Shown here: positions 15,156-23,395 of the stretch, piece by piece | Position numbering within the stretch: the stretch's first letter is position 1 | Layout of the letters: every line of letters starts with the position of its first letter | Source: Acidimicrobiales bacterium | Lineage (GTDB): Bacteria; Actinomycetota; Acidimicrobiia; Acidimicrobiales; CAIXPF01 | Direction: 5' to 3' | DNA length: 38,756 bases | Assembly (NCBI GenBank): GCA_020846295.1 | Contig: JADLEF010000318.1 | Span: 1-38,756 of the forward strand | Translations under genes and position numbers: made by a program | Notes under the pieces: generated by a model | The model's input: the letters and a program-made list of their open reading frames with translations, nothing else | Databases searched by the model: none | What the model was told of the DNA's origin: nothing

Positions 15156-15999
15156 CCCGCCCGGCGCACCGCCGCTGCCGCGCGGGCGCACGATCCGACT
15201 GCCGGATCGCGGTGAGCTGTTCGTCCGCGAGGTCGGCCGGCCCCGGGCCGGGCAGCCGTCGCTGCTGCTGTTGCACGGCTGGACGGCGACGGCGGACCTG
15301 AACTGGTTCCCGGCGTACGAGGCGCTGCGGCGCGACGCGCACGTCGTCTCGTTCGATCTGCGCGGCCACGGCCGCGGCCTGCGAACGCCCGAGCGCTTCC
15401 GCCTGGCCGACTGCGCCGACGACGCCGCCGCGCTGGCCGATGCCCTCAGCCTCGACGCGATCGTCCCGGTCGGGTACTCGATGGGCGGGCTCGTCGCCCA
15501 GTTGCTCTGGCATCGACACCCCCGGCTCGTGCGCGGGTTGGTGCTGTGCGCCACCAGCCGCAACTTCCGGGGCAACGCGGGCGACCACCTGTACTTCGGG
15601 GGCCTGTCCGGGCTGGCCACCGCCGCCCGCCTGGCGCCGGGCCCGCTGCGGGAGCAGGCCTTCGCCCGCTACCTCGACGCCCGCATCGGGCGATCGGACC
15701 TCACGCCATGGGCGGTGGCCGAGCTGGCCCGCCACGACTTCCGCACCGTGTTGGAGGCAGGCGCCGCCATCGGCACGTTCAGCTCACATCGGTGGGTGGG
15801 CGACATCGACGTGCCGACCTCGGTGGTGATCACCACGGCCGACACCAAGATCCCACCGCACCGCCAGCGCAAGCTGGCGGCCGCCATCCCGACGTCGAGG
15901 ACGTTCGAGGTGGCGGCCGACCATCATGGCTGTCCGCGCCAGCCGGAGCTGTTCCTGCCCGCCTTGCGCAAGGCGGTGCGGCACGTGCTGGCGGGTTGA
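15136..15999 (+). CDS. Alpha/beta hydrolase
   Basis: 287 residues with an alpha/beta-hydrolase fold: oxyanion region LLLHGWTATADLNW, FDLRGHGRG, nucleophile Ser115 in GYSMGG, probable acid Asp236 in TTADTKIP, and catalytic His263 or His264 in ADHHGC. Substrate unknown. The only in-frame start before homology begins is TTG at 15136, which lies inside the end of greA (20-bp overlap). GAGG abuts it directly, so initiation is unusual and may depend on coupling to greA. It converges on the surface-protein gene with only 7 bp between stops. Confidence 0.82.
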   Translation: MSASTPDPPGAPPLPRGRTIRLPDRGELFVREVGRPRAGQPSLLLLHGWTATADLNWFPAYEALRRDAHVVSFDLRGHGRGLRTPERFRLADCADDAAALADALSLDAIVPVGYSMGGLVAQLLWHRHPRLVRGLVLCATSRNFRGNAGDHLYFGGLSGLATAARLAPGPLREQAFARYLDARIGRSDLTPWAVAELARHDFRTVLEAGAAIGTFSSHRWVGDIDVPTSVVITTADTKIPPHRQRKLAAAIPTSRTFEVAADHHGCPRQPELFLPALRKAVRHVLAG

Positions 16000-16006
16000 G
16001 CCGGGC

Positions 16007-18100
16007 TCAGGCCCCGGCGCTGATCACCGCCGACAGCAGCCGGTGGGTCGAGCCGTTCAACCAACGTGAGTAGTACCCGCCGATCGGGCCCACGCTGGGC
16101 AGGGCCGGCCCGGTGACCAGGTCGAACTGGTTGGCGCCGCCGGAGTCCACCACCGTCATGGTGAGCCCGTGGCCGCTCGCCATCACCGTCGGGCCTCCGG
16201 GCGGCAGCGTGGCCGGGCACACGCCGTCGAGGCAGGTGACGGCCTGCACCAGCGGCTGCTCGAAGAGTCGGTCGAAGGTCAGCCCCGAGGTGGCGTGCTG
16301 GGCGAGGGTGATCTGGCAGCCCTCCTGGCCGGCGGCGTAGCCGTCCCAACGCACGTTGATCGTGTCGCCGGGGCGGGGGTCCAGCTCGGCCAGCGAGCCC
16401 ACGAACGGCCCGTCGTCGAGCTGGAAGCGCAGACCGACCAGCAGGTCGGTGCTCGCCGTGCAGACCTCGGTGCGGGTGCCGCGGTACACCGCCAGGTCCT
16501 CGTCGGCGACCGTGGCGCCGCGCTCGCCGGTGGCGCTGACCGAGGTGCGGTGCGAGACCGCACCGATGGCGTCGACAGCCGTGGCCGGCACGGTGCAGAC
16601 CATCTCGGCACCGACGGCGAGGGTGGCGGCCGGGCAGCTGAGCGGGCCGGCCAGGTCATCGATGACGGCGATGGCGTCGAGGCGCTCGGTGCCGGTGTTG
16701 CGGACCACTGCGGAGAGCGCAGCGGTGCCGCCGAGGGCGATCGGCACGCCGGGCGCCGCATCGGCGTCGTCGCCGTTGATCGCGTTGTCGAGCTCGATGC
16801 CCGGCGCGGTCTGCACCTCGGTGACGGTCACGGTCGCCTGCGCGGTCGCCGGCGCCGGAGCGCCGACCACCGAATCGCCCTTCACGGTCAGCACGCTGAC
16901 CACGTCGGCCGAGGCCCCGGGGCTGGTGCAGGTGAACTGGGCGGCCGCTCCGACCGCGATGGCCCCGATCGGGCGGGCGCAGTCGGCCACGCCGACGTCC
17001 TCGGTGACCACGTCGGTCAGCTCGACGTTGCCGGTGTTGGTGATCGTGGTGGTGAAGCGGGCATCGGAGCCGACGGTGACCGACGGGCTGACCGGCGCGT
17101 GGGAGACGCTGAGCTGGGGGCGGCCGACGGTGATCGTCTCGCTGTCGCGGTCGGTCACGAAGGGGCCTTCGCTCTGACCGTTGGCGGTCATCGTCACGGT
17201 GACCGTGTCGCTGCCCACTGCGGCGTCGATGCTCTCCAGCTCGCAGATCACCCCGACGAGCTCCTCGCCGACACCGAGGGCGGCGATCGGCGTGTTGTCG
17301 CAGCTGGTGCCGGCGTCGTCGTGCAGGGTGATGCTGGTCAGCGCCAGCTCCCCGGCGTTGCGCACCTTCAGGGTGAACGACACCGTCGAACCCCGCGCCA
17401 CGATGGATGACTGGCCCTCGGCCAGCGACAGCTCGACCTCGATGGCGGGCCGTTGGTAGGTGTACTCGACGGCGATGTCCACGCCGACCTTGGCGGCGAG
17501 CTCCTCGCTGTGCTTCCCGCCGCCGAGCGACAGCAGCGCTTCCTCCGAGGTGGCGGCGATGACCAGCTCGCCGGTGCCGATGAACGGCGCCAACGACTCG
17601 AGGTCGGTGGCGGTGGCGGTGCGCACGCTGGTGGCGGTCAGCACCTTGGTGTAGCCGGAAGGTCCACCGAAGTCGGTGACCCCGTCGAAGGCGGCCAGCG
17701 AGATACCGCTCGGTACGACCTCGGCGAAGACCGGATCGGGGAAGCCGATCTCGGCGAGGCCTGGCACCGCGGCGAGGTCGAAGTCGACGTCGCCGCCGAT
17801 GGCGATCTCGTAGGCGTTCGGGTCGGCGGGATCGCTGGTCACCGGGAACGACTCGAGGTTCTCGAGCTTGATCGTGGCCTCCGTGGTGACGGTGACCGTC
17901 ACCTCGGCCGACACCAACGAACCGTTGGCGGGATCGAACCGCGGGATGTGCAGGTTGCCGGTCCAGCCCGCGTCGGCCGGGTTGATCGAGGCCGTCGTCG
18001 CGGCGGTCGCCGCGCCGGCCGAGCCCGCCTGCCAGCCGAGACCGGCCGTTGTCACCAGGGCCGTTGACACGATGGCGCCGAACGCTCGTCGCAGTCGCAT
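16007..18100 (-). CDS. Secreted choice-of-anchor surface protein with DUF11-like repeats
   Basis: 697 residues from the ATG at 18100, which has GAGGAG upstream. An N-terminal signal peptide (about residues 1-31, cleavage near AGSAGAATA) is followed by a domain resembling the choice-of-anchor E type (LHIPRFDPANGSLVSAEVTVTV ... to about residue 215). Then come about three beta-sandwich repeats resembling DUF11/DUF7507, recognised by recurring TNTGN-V-L-DV, CDNTPIAALGVGEEL and VRNTGTERLDAIAV elements with paired cysteines. A cysteine-containing tail closes the protein, with no LPXTG motif or terminal membrane helix seen. Likely an exported adhesin-like or matrix protein; its partner is unknown. 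Confidence 0.8.
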   Translation of the reverse strand: MRLRRAFGAIVSTALVTTAGLGWQAGSAGAATAATTASINPADAGWTGNLHIPRFDPANGSLVSAEVTVTVTTEATIKLENLESFPVTSDPADPNAYEIAIGGDVDFDLAAVPGLAEIGFPDPVFAEVVPSGISLAAFDGVTDFGGPSGYTKVLTATSVRTATATDLESLAPFIGTGELVIAATSEEALLSLGGGKHSEELAAKVGVDIAVEYTYQRPAIEVELSLAEGQSSIVARGSTVSFTLKVRNAGELALTSITLHDDAGTSCDNTPIAALGVGEELVGVICELESIDAAVGSDTVTVTMTANGQSEGPFVTDRDSETITVGRPQLSVSHAPVSPSVTVGSDARFTTTITNTGNVELTDVVTEDVGVADCARPIGAIAVGAAAQFTCTSPGASADVVSVLTVKGDSVVGAPAPATAQATVTVTEVQTAPGIELDNAINGDDADAAPGVPIALGGTAALSAVVRNTGTERLDAIAVIDDLAGPLSCPAATLAVGAEMVCTVPATAVDAIGAVSHRTSVSATGERGATVADEDLAVYRGTRTEVCTASTDLLVGLRFQLDDGPFVGSLAELDPRPGDTINVRWDGYAAGQEGCQITLAQHATSGLTFDRLFEQPLVQAVTCLDGVCPATLPPGGPTVMASGHGLTMTVVDSGGANQFDLVTGPALPSVGPIGGYYSRWLNGSTHRLLSAVISAGA

Positions 18101-18240
18101 GGGTGCTCCTCTTCCGCCGTCAAAGGGGGCGGCCGACCGCCTCGGCGCAGCCCCGTCCCCACGACTTCGGCTCGCGAAGGGCCCGGGTTGAGGAGACTGT
18201 GACCACCGACCCATACCCGTCGGGCGTGGCTGCGTCGCCG

Positions 18241-18292
18241 TGGCGGGTGGCCATGGCGGGCGACCGTGGCGGGCGACCGTGGCGGGTGGCCG
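18241..18292. repeat. 13-bp tandem repeat, four copies
   Basis: Unit TGGCGGGYGRCCR: TGGCGGGTGGCCA, TGGCGGGCGACCG twice, TGGCGGGTGGCCG. It ends 8 bp before the stop of the IclR regulator gene and lies in the gap before the surface-protein gene. Confidence 0.85.
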
Positions 18293-18299
18293 ACAGCGA

Positions 18300-18956
18300 T
18301 CAGCGCAGGCCGGCGGCGGTCTCCACCGCCCGGGCGGCGGCGATGACCGCCGCTGCGTAGCGCTGCCCCGGCTCCCGCCCGGTGCGGTCCACCGGGCCGG
18401 ACACGCTGACCGCAGCCACGACCCGGCCGTCCTGCAGCACCGGCGCGCTGACCGAGGCGACACCGGGCTCACGCTCGGCCACGCTCTCCGCCCACCCCTG
18501 CGCCAGCGTGGCGGCGTCGCCGAGCAGCACCCGCCCGGCCGAGCCCCGGTGCAGGTCGAGCACCGCGCCGAGCGGCACGATGGTGCGCAGCCCGTGGGGT
18601 GATTCGGCCACTGCGACGCACACGCGACCCTCGCCGTCGCGCACGTACAGCTGTGCCGACTCGCCGGTGGCGTCCCGGAGCCGCTGCAGCGGCACCCTGG
18701 CCGCGTCGGCCAGCGGCAGGGTCTGCGACGCGGCGCGACCCAGCGCGATCAGGCGAAGGCCGGGTAGGTAGCGGTGATCGTCGTCGCGGCGGAGCAGGCC
18801 GTGCTGCACCAGCGCGGCGGCGAGGCGGTGGGCGGTGGGCCGCGACAGGCCGGTGACGGCGACGAGGTCGTGCAATGTGCGAGCCCCGCCCTCGACGGCC
18901 CGCAGCAGTGCGACCGCTTTGTCCACGACGCCGACCCCGGTTACGATCTCATCCAT
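18300..18956 (-). CDS. ltbR: IclR-family regulator of leuCD (LtbR/NdgR type)
   Basis: 218 residues. An N-terminal winged helix (TLHDLVAVTGLSRPTAHRLAAALVQHGLL, about 27-56) is followed by the IclR effector domain with GESAQLYVRDGEGRVCVAVAESPHGLR and LHRGSAGRVLL. A regulator of this size, divergent from leuCD, is the established arrangement of LtbR in Corynebacterium and NdgR in Streptomyces, which control leucine genes. The start at 18956 is preceded by CAACAT 8 nt upstream without Shine-Dalgarno, and the palindrome at 18970-18986 fills its promoter spacer, predicting autoregulation. The symbol is assigned by context and family. Confidence 0.85.
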   Translation of the reverse strand: MDEIVTGVGVVDKAVALLRAVEGGARTLHDLVAVTGLSRPTAHRLAAALVQHGLLRRDDDHRYLPGLRLIALGRAASQTLPLADAARVPLQRLRDATGESAQLYVRDGEGRVCVAVAESPHGLRTIVPLGAVLDLHRGSAGRVLLGDAATLAQGWAESVAEREPGVASVSAPVLQDGRVVAAVSVSGPVDRTGREPGQRYAAAVIAAARAVETAAGLR

Positions 18957-18964
18957 CAGTCGGA

Positions 18965-18994
18965 ATGTTGTCTCAACATTTGAGACCCTGGCAA
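18965..18994 (-). promoter_or_regulatory. Putative ltbR promoter
   Basis: On the minus strand TTGCCA (18989-18994), an 18-nt spacer, and CAACAT (18965-18970), then 8 nt to the ATG at 18956. The spacer is almost exactly the 17-bp operator palindrome. Confidence 0.5.
18970..18986. promoter_or_regulatory. 17-bp palindromic operator between ltbR and leuC
   Basis: GTCTCA-ACATT-TGAGAC, a perfect inverted repeat centred at 18978, in the 72-bp divergent gap. It is well placed to control both genes: within the ltbR promoter spacer and about 43 bp upstream of the leuC start. It is the obvious binding site for the adjacent IclR-family regulator. Confidence 0.7.
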
Positions 18995-19028
18995 GTGCGC
19001 CCTCGGCGCCGGAAGCGAGGTCTGCCCC

Positions 19029-20444
19029 ATGACCCAACCGCGGACCCTGGCCCAGAAGATCTGGGACGACCACGTGGTGCACGCCGGCGGCGCCGGTGAG
19101 CCGGACCTGCTCTACATCGACCTCCACCTCGTGCACGAGGTGACCAGCCCGCAGGCGTTCGACGGGCTGCGCATCGCCGGCCGCAAGATCCGCCGGCCGG
19201 ACCTCACCGTCGCCACTGAGGACCACAACGTGCCCACCACCAGGGTGGACGGCATCGAGGGCATCGAAGACCCGATCTCGCGCCGCCAGGTCGAGGTGAT
19301 GCGCGAGAACGCCGCCGAGTTCGGCTTCACGCTGTACCCGATGGGCCACGAGGGCCAGGGCATCGTGCACGTCATCGGCCCTGAGCAGGGCCTGACCCAG
19401 CCCGGCATGACCGTGGTCTGCGGGGACTCCCATACCTCCACGCATGGTGCGTTCGGAGCGATCGCGTTCGGTATCGGCACCAGCGAGGTGGAGCACGTCC
19501 TCGCCACCCAGACCCTGCAGCAGGTGCGGCCCAAGCAGATGGCGGTCAACGTGGAGGGCACCCTGCCCCCCGGCTCGACCGCCAAGGACATCACGCTGGC
19601 GGTGATCGGCGCCATCGGCACCGGTGGCGGCATGGGCTACATCATCGAGTACCGCGGATCCGCCATCCGGGCGCTGTCGATGGAGGGCCGCCTCACCCTG
19701 TGCAACATGTCGATCGAGGGTGGCGCCAAGGCCGGCCTGGTCGCGCCGGACGAGGTGACCTTCGAGTACCTCAAGGGCCGCAAGCACGCCCCCGCCGGCG
19801 CGGCGTGGGACGAGGCCGTCGCCTACTGGCGCACGCTGCGCACCGATGATGGCGCCGTCTTCGACAAGGAGATCACCCTCGACGCGGCGCAGATCACCCC
19901 GCACGTCTCGTGGGGGACGAACCCGGCCCAGGTGCTGCCCATCGACTCGAACGTCCCCACCCCCGACAGCTTCGAGGACCCCTCCGCCCGCGACGCCTGC
20001 GCCCGGGCGCTGGAGTACATGGGTCTGCAGGGCGGCATGCCCATCCGCGACATCGCCGTGGACTACGTGTTCATCGGCTCGTGCACCAACTCCCGCATCG
20101 AGGACCTGCGCCTGGCGGCGTCGGTGGTGCAGGGCCGGCACATCGCGGCCGGCGTGACCGGCTGGGTGGTGCCCGGGTCCTTCGCGGTGAAGCAGCAGGC
20201 CGAGGCCGAAGGGCTGCACACCGCCTTCACCGAGGCCGGCTTCGAGTGGCGGGAGCCGGGCTGCTCCGCCTGCCTGGCCATGAACCCCGACAAGGTCCCG
20301 CCGGGCAAGCGCTCGGCCTCCACCTCGAACCGCAACTTCGAGGGTCGCCAGGGCCCCGGGGCGCGCACCCACCTGGTGTCGCCCGCCATCGCGGCGGCCA
20401 CCGCCATCACCGGCCGCTTCACCACCCCCGCCGATCTCGGCTGA
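19029..20444 (+). CDS. leuC: 3-isopropylmalate dehydratase large subunit
   Basis: 471 residues of the aconitase superfamily. The three [4Fe-4S] ligands are visible as Cys352 (IGSCTNSR), Cys412 and Cys415 ([11 protein letters not shown]). Other family blocks are [34 protein letters not shown] and [15 protein letters not shown]. With LeuD it isomerises 2-isopropylmalate to 3-isopropylmalate, and it can act on citramalate for isoleucine. The gene starts 72 bp from divergent ltbR, with the palindromic operator between, and leuD follows 40 bp after its stop. Confidence 0.96.
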   Translation: MTQPRTLAQKIWDDHVVHAGGAGEPDLLYIDLHLVHEVTSPQAFDGLRIAGRKIRRPDLTVATEDHNVPTTRVDGIEGIEDPISRRQVEVMRENAAEFGFTLYPMGHEGQGIVHVIGPEQGLTQPGMTVVCGDSHTSTHGAFGAIAFGIGTSEVEHVLATQTLQQVRPKQMAVNVEGTLPPGSTAKDITLAVIGAIGTGGGMGYIIEYRGSAIRALSMEGRLTLCNMSIEGGAKAGLVAPDEVTFEYLKGRKHAPAGAAWDEAVAYWRTLRTDDGAVFDKEITLDAAQITPHVSWGTNPAQVLPIDSNVPTPDSFEDPSARDACARALEYMGLQGGMPIRDIAVDYVFIGSCTNSRIEDLRLAASVVQGRHIAAGVTGWVVPGSFAVKQQAEAEGLHTAFTEAGFEWREPGCSACLAMNPDKVPPGKRSASTSNRNFEGRQGPGARTHLVSPAIAAATAITGRFTTPADLG

Positions 20445-20484
20445 GCGCGTTCCCACCGACCGATCCATACCGAGGAGTACGACC

Positions 20485-21081
20485 ATGGAAGCAGTACGCG
20501 TCGTCACCGGCACCGCGGTGCCGCTCAACCGGTCCGATGTGGACACCGATCAGATCATCCCCGCCTCGTGGCTCAAGCGCGTCGAGCGCACCGGCTTCGG
20601 CGTCGGCCTGTTCTCAGCGTGGCGGGACAGCCGCGACTTCATCCTCAACGACGAGCGCTACAGCGCCGCCACCATCCTGTTGGCGGGGCCGAACTTCGGC
20701 ACCGGCTCGTCGCGGGAGCACGCCGTCTGGGCGATCATGGACTACGGCTTCAAGGCCGTGATCTCGCCCCGCTTCGGCGACATCTTCAAGAACAACTCGG
20801 GAAAGAACGGTCTGGTGACCGCCCAGATCGACGCCGCCGTGCTGGACCGGTTGATGGCCGCGGTGGAGGCGGATCCGAACCTGGAGCTGACGGTGGACGT
20901 CGAGCGCCTCGTCGTCGCCGCGCCGGCGCTGGGCATCGAGGTGCCGTTCCCCATGGACCCGACCACGCAGGAGCGCTTCCTGGAGGGCCTCGACGAGATC
21001 GGCATCACGCTTCGCCAGGCGGACGACATCACCGCCTACGAGGGTGGCCGCAAGGCGTTCAAGCCGAGCCTGACCGTCTGA
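20485..21081 (+). CDS. leuD: 3-isopropylmalate dehydratase small subunit
   Basis: 198 residues, the usual length for LeuD. Signature blocks: DVDTDQIIPASWLKRVERTGFG, NFGTGSSREHAVWAIMDYGFKAVISPRFGDIFKNNSGKNGL, and the swivelling-domain tail. It forms the heterodimeric dehydratase with LeuC. The ATG at 20485 has GAGGAG at good spacing. The pair is under the presumed control of the IclR-family regulator. Confidence 0.96.
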   Translation: MEAVRVVTGTAVPLNRSDVDTDQIIPASWLKRVERTGFGVGLFSAWRDSRDFILNDERYSAATILLAGPNFGTGSSREHAVWAIMDYGFKAVISPRFGDIFKNNSGKNGLVTAQIDAAVLDRLMAAVEADPNLELTVDVERLVVAAPALGIEVPFPMDPTTQERFLEGLDEIGITLRQADDITAYEGGRKAFKPSLTV

Positions 21082-21096
21082 GCAGCCGGGTCCCGT

Positions 21097-21164
21097 CGAT
21101 GGGCGCCACACCGCGATGGGCGCCACACCGCGATGAGCGCCACACCGCGATGGGCGCCACACCG
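21097..21164 (+). repeat. 17-bp tandem repeat, four copies
   Basis: Unit CGATGGGCGCCACACCG. Copies 1, 2 and 4 are identical; copy 3 has one G-to-A change. It starts 15 bp after the leuD stop. Each copy carries an ATG, so successive copies offer starts in rotating frames; the fourth is in frame with the nitronate monooxygenase remnant. Confidence 0.92.
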
Positions 21165-22037
21165 GCGTCCCGGCTGCGCACGCCACTGTGCCGGCGCCTC
21201 GGGTTGGAGGCGCCGATCAGCAGCTCCGGGGTGGGCGCACTGGCGGCGGCCGGGCTGGTCGCCGCCGTGTCCGAGGCGGGTGGGCTCGGCGTGCTGGCCG
21301 GGCTCAACCTGCCCGTCGACGCGCTCGAGCGCGCCATCGCTGACGTACGGCGCGGTACGGACCGTCCGTTCGGCGTGGACCTGTGGCTGCACGCCGAGCT
21401 GCGACCGCCCGTCGATCCGGCCGACATCGACGAGGGCACCGTCGCCGCGGTCAACGCCGCGCGCAACCGGTTCGGACCGGAGCTCGGCCTCGACGAGGTG
21501 CCACCGGGGTGCGGCCGAGCGCCGCCGCCGATCTGCTCCCCGGGGCCATCGAGGTCATCCTCGAACAACGGTCGGCGGTGTTCTCGATCGGGCTGGGCCA
21601 TCCGGGTGCGGAGCTGGTGGGCCGATGCACGACGAGGAGATCGTCGTGATGGCATCGCCGATGGGCGCGGGCTGGCCGCATCCCTGCTGCTGGGCGCCCA
21701 GGCCGTACTGCTCGGTACGCGCTTCGTGGCGACGCAGGAGTCGGGGGCGGCGACGTTCTTGAATGATCGGCTGGTGGCCGGACACGGCGAGGACACCGTG
21801 GTCACCGACAAGCTGACCGGCTACTTCACCCGGGCGCTGGCCAACGAGCTCACCGCCCGTCACGACGGCCCGGTGCTGCCGTCGTTGCTGCAGGCACGGG
21901 CGGCGGCGGACCTGTACGCGGCCGGCAACCCGGCGTACTTCCCGATGCACGCCGGCCAGTCGGTCGAGCTGATCCACGACCTACCCGGTGCGGCCGACGT
22001 CGTGCGCCGCCGCAGCCGCGAGGCGAGACAGCACTCT
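21150..22037 (+). pseudogene. Nitronate monooxygenase (2-nitropropane dioxygenase-like) pseudogene
   Basis: Three homologous pieces in changing frames. 21171-21504 encodes the N-terminal barrel start (LEAPISSSGVGALAAAGLVAAVSEAGGLGVLAGL). From about 21510 the match continues in another frame (LLPGAIEVILEQRSAVFSIGLGHPGAELV) to a stop near 21649. The first frame resumes near 21652 with GIADGRGLAASLLLGAQAVLLGTRFVATQES and continues to about 22037. The middle, roughly 80 residues including the segment that normally carries the catalytic His and the FMN loop (GxEAGGH), is missing. Such enzymes oxidise alkyl nitronates with FMN. One frameshift plus an internal deletion make this non-functional. Confidence 0.85.
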
Positions 22038-22084
22038 CCGCGTTCTCTTAGCTGCGTCGGGAGGTTGTCGGCCGTCCGGTCACA

Positions 22085-22179
22085 GCGAATCGCCACCGAT
22101 TCGCCGTCATGCCCCCCGCTCGCGCCGAATCGGCGCCGATTCGGTGCGAGCGGGTCCGGACCCCATCGCCGAATCGGCG
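22085..22179. repeat. Cluster of GAATCG-type palindromes, including a 40-bp inverted repeat
   Basis: Three palindromes share the motif CCGAATCGG/GCGAATCG. First GCGAATCG-CCAC-CGATTCGC (22085-22104). Second, two 20-bp arms with no spacer and one mismatch (22115-22134 against 22135-22154), starting CCCGCTCGC and ending GCGAGCGGG; the mismatch becomes a G-U pair in RNA of one strand. Third CGCCGAATCGGCG (22167-22179). This resembles a REP-like element or a very stable transcript end. Confidence 0.85.
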
Positions 22180-22377
22180 GCTTCGATCACGTACCGCGGC
22201 GCAATTGCCACACTGCATGGCTGAACGCCGGCCGATGCCCCACCGGTCCGACCGGTCCGACCCGAGGCTCCGCCGCGTCCGGGCGGCGTTCGCGGCCCTA
22301 CTGGAACGACGCGCGTGGCCATCGAGCACCCGGGCCGCGTCACCACGCCTGAAGGACGGCACCGGCCGCCCGAAGCC

Positions 22378-22383
22378 TAGAGT
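22378..22383 (+). promoter_or_regulatory. -10 element of a putative leaderless promoter
   Basis: TAGAGT, 8 nt before the ATG at 22392. No Shine-Dalgarno lies between them. Confidence 0.45.
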
Positions 22384-22391
22384 CCCGCACC

Positions 22392-23270
22392 ATGCGCATC
22401 GGTGTGGTCTTCCCCAGCAATGAGATCGGCGGCGACACGGGGGCGGTCCGCGCCTTCGCCCAGGCGGCCGAGCAGCTCGGCTACGCCCACCTCGAGGCGT
22501 TCGACCACGTCGTCGGCCAGCCAGGTGACTATGCCGGGCGGCTGTGGCGTGAGCCGTTCGTGCTGTTCGGCTACCTGGCGGCGATCACCGAGCGGATCGA
22601 GCTGGCGACCGGCATCATCATCCTCCCGCAGCGCCAGACGGCGCTCGCCGCCAAACAGGCGGCCGAGGTCGACCTGTGGAGCAACGGCCGCCTCCGCCTC
22701 GGCCTCGGCGTGGGCTGGAACCCCTTCGAGTACGAGGCCCTCAACAATGACTTCACCCGGCGCGGCCGGCGCATGGACGCCCAGATCGCAGCGCTGCGCA
22801 CGCTGTGGTCGGCCAAGGTCGTCGACATCGACATCGAGATCGGCGACGAGCACATCCACGGCGGCGGCATGGACCCCCTGCCCGCCCGGCAGATCCCGAT
22901 CTGGATCGGCGGGCGCTCCCCCGCCGCCTACCGGCGCGCGGTGACGCTCGGCCAGGGCTGGCTGTCGAACTTCCAGGACCACCTGGCCAACGACCGTGCC
23001 GCCTTCGAGGCGGCCAAGGCGGAGCTCGAGGCCGCCGCCGGGGGCGCGCTGCCCACCGGGTTCGGCATCGAATCGTGGACCAGCCCCGGCCGAACCGACC
23101 CCGACACCTGGGCGGACGAGGCCACCGGCTGGGCCGAGCTCGGCGTCACCCACCTGTCGCTGCGCACCGACGAGTCCCGCCGCGACCAGCCGGTGCGACC
23201 CCGCAGCATCGACGAGCACATCGATCTGCTGGCTCGCTACGCCGCCGCCGTCCCCAACCTGGGGGGTTGA
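22392..23270 (+). CDS. LLM-class F420-dependent oxidoreductase
   Basis: 292 residues with the luciferase-like monooxygenase TIM barrel, of the Rv2161c-like (TIGR03619) type. Seen: MRIGVVFPSNEIGGDTGAVRAFAQAAEQLGYAHLEAFDHVVG, ITERIELATGIIILPQRQTALAAKQAAEVDLWSNGRLRLGLGVGWNPFEYEAL and IPIWIGGRSPAAYRRAV, the usual cofactor- and phosphate-binding blocks. Most actinobacterial members use coenzyme F420 rather than FMN; that is family knowledge, not proven here. Substrate unknown. The start is the leaderless ATG behind TAGAGT. Confidence 0.88.
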   Translation: MRIGVVFPSNEIGGDTGAVRAFAQAAEQLGYAHLEAFDHVVGQPGDYAGRLWREPFVLFGYLAAITERIELATGIIILPQRQTALAAKQAAEVDLWSNGRLRLGLGVGWNPFEYEALNNDFTRRGRRMDAQIAALRTLWSAKVVDIDIEIGDEHIHGGGMDPLPARQIPIWIGGRSPAAYRRAVTLGQGWLSNFQDHLANDRAAFEAAKAELEAAAGGALPTGFGIESWTSPGRTDPDTWADEATGWAELGVTHLSLRTDESRRDQPVRPRSIDEHIDLLARYAAAVPNLGG

Positions 23271-23395
23271 CCGACCCTCGGCCCGGTGCGCACCGCCCGG
23301 GGCGGCGGGGCTCCCCGAATTTCGCGGCAGGCTGGGAACTCGACGGCTGCGAGCATCGTCACAGCAGCAGTCCCCACCGTGCAACGGAGCGAACC

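Larger units (their letters stand above)
22038..22391. other. Non-coding gap rich in palindromes
   Basis: No convincing gene. It holds the GAATCG-centred palindromes described separately (22085-22179), a two-copy 9-bp repeat ACCGGTCCG (22242-22259), and the leaderless promoter of the LLM oxidoreductase gene at the right end. Confidence 0.6.

Noticed and set aside
15999-16007. Terminator between the hydrolase and the surface-protein gene
   Set aside because: Only 7 bp separate the convergent stops and no hairpin is visible.
18957-20546. N-terminal extension of the IclR regulator antisense to leuC
   Set aside because: The extension lies opposite leuC and upstream of the operator and promoter; homology starts at the ATG at 18956.
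21097-21164. CRISPR-like repeats
   Set aside because: The units are directly tandem without spacers and are only 17 bp long.
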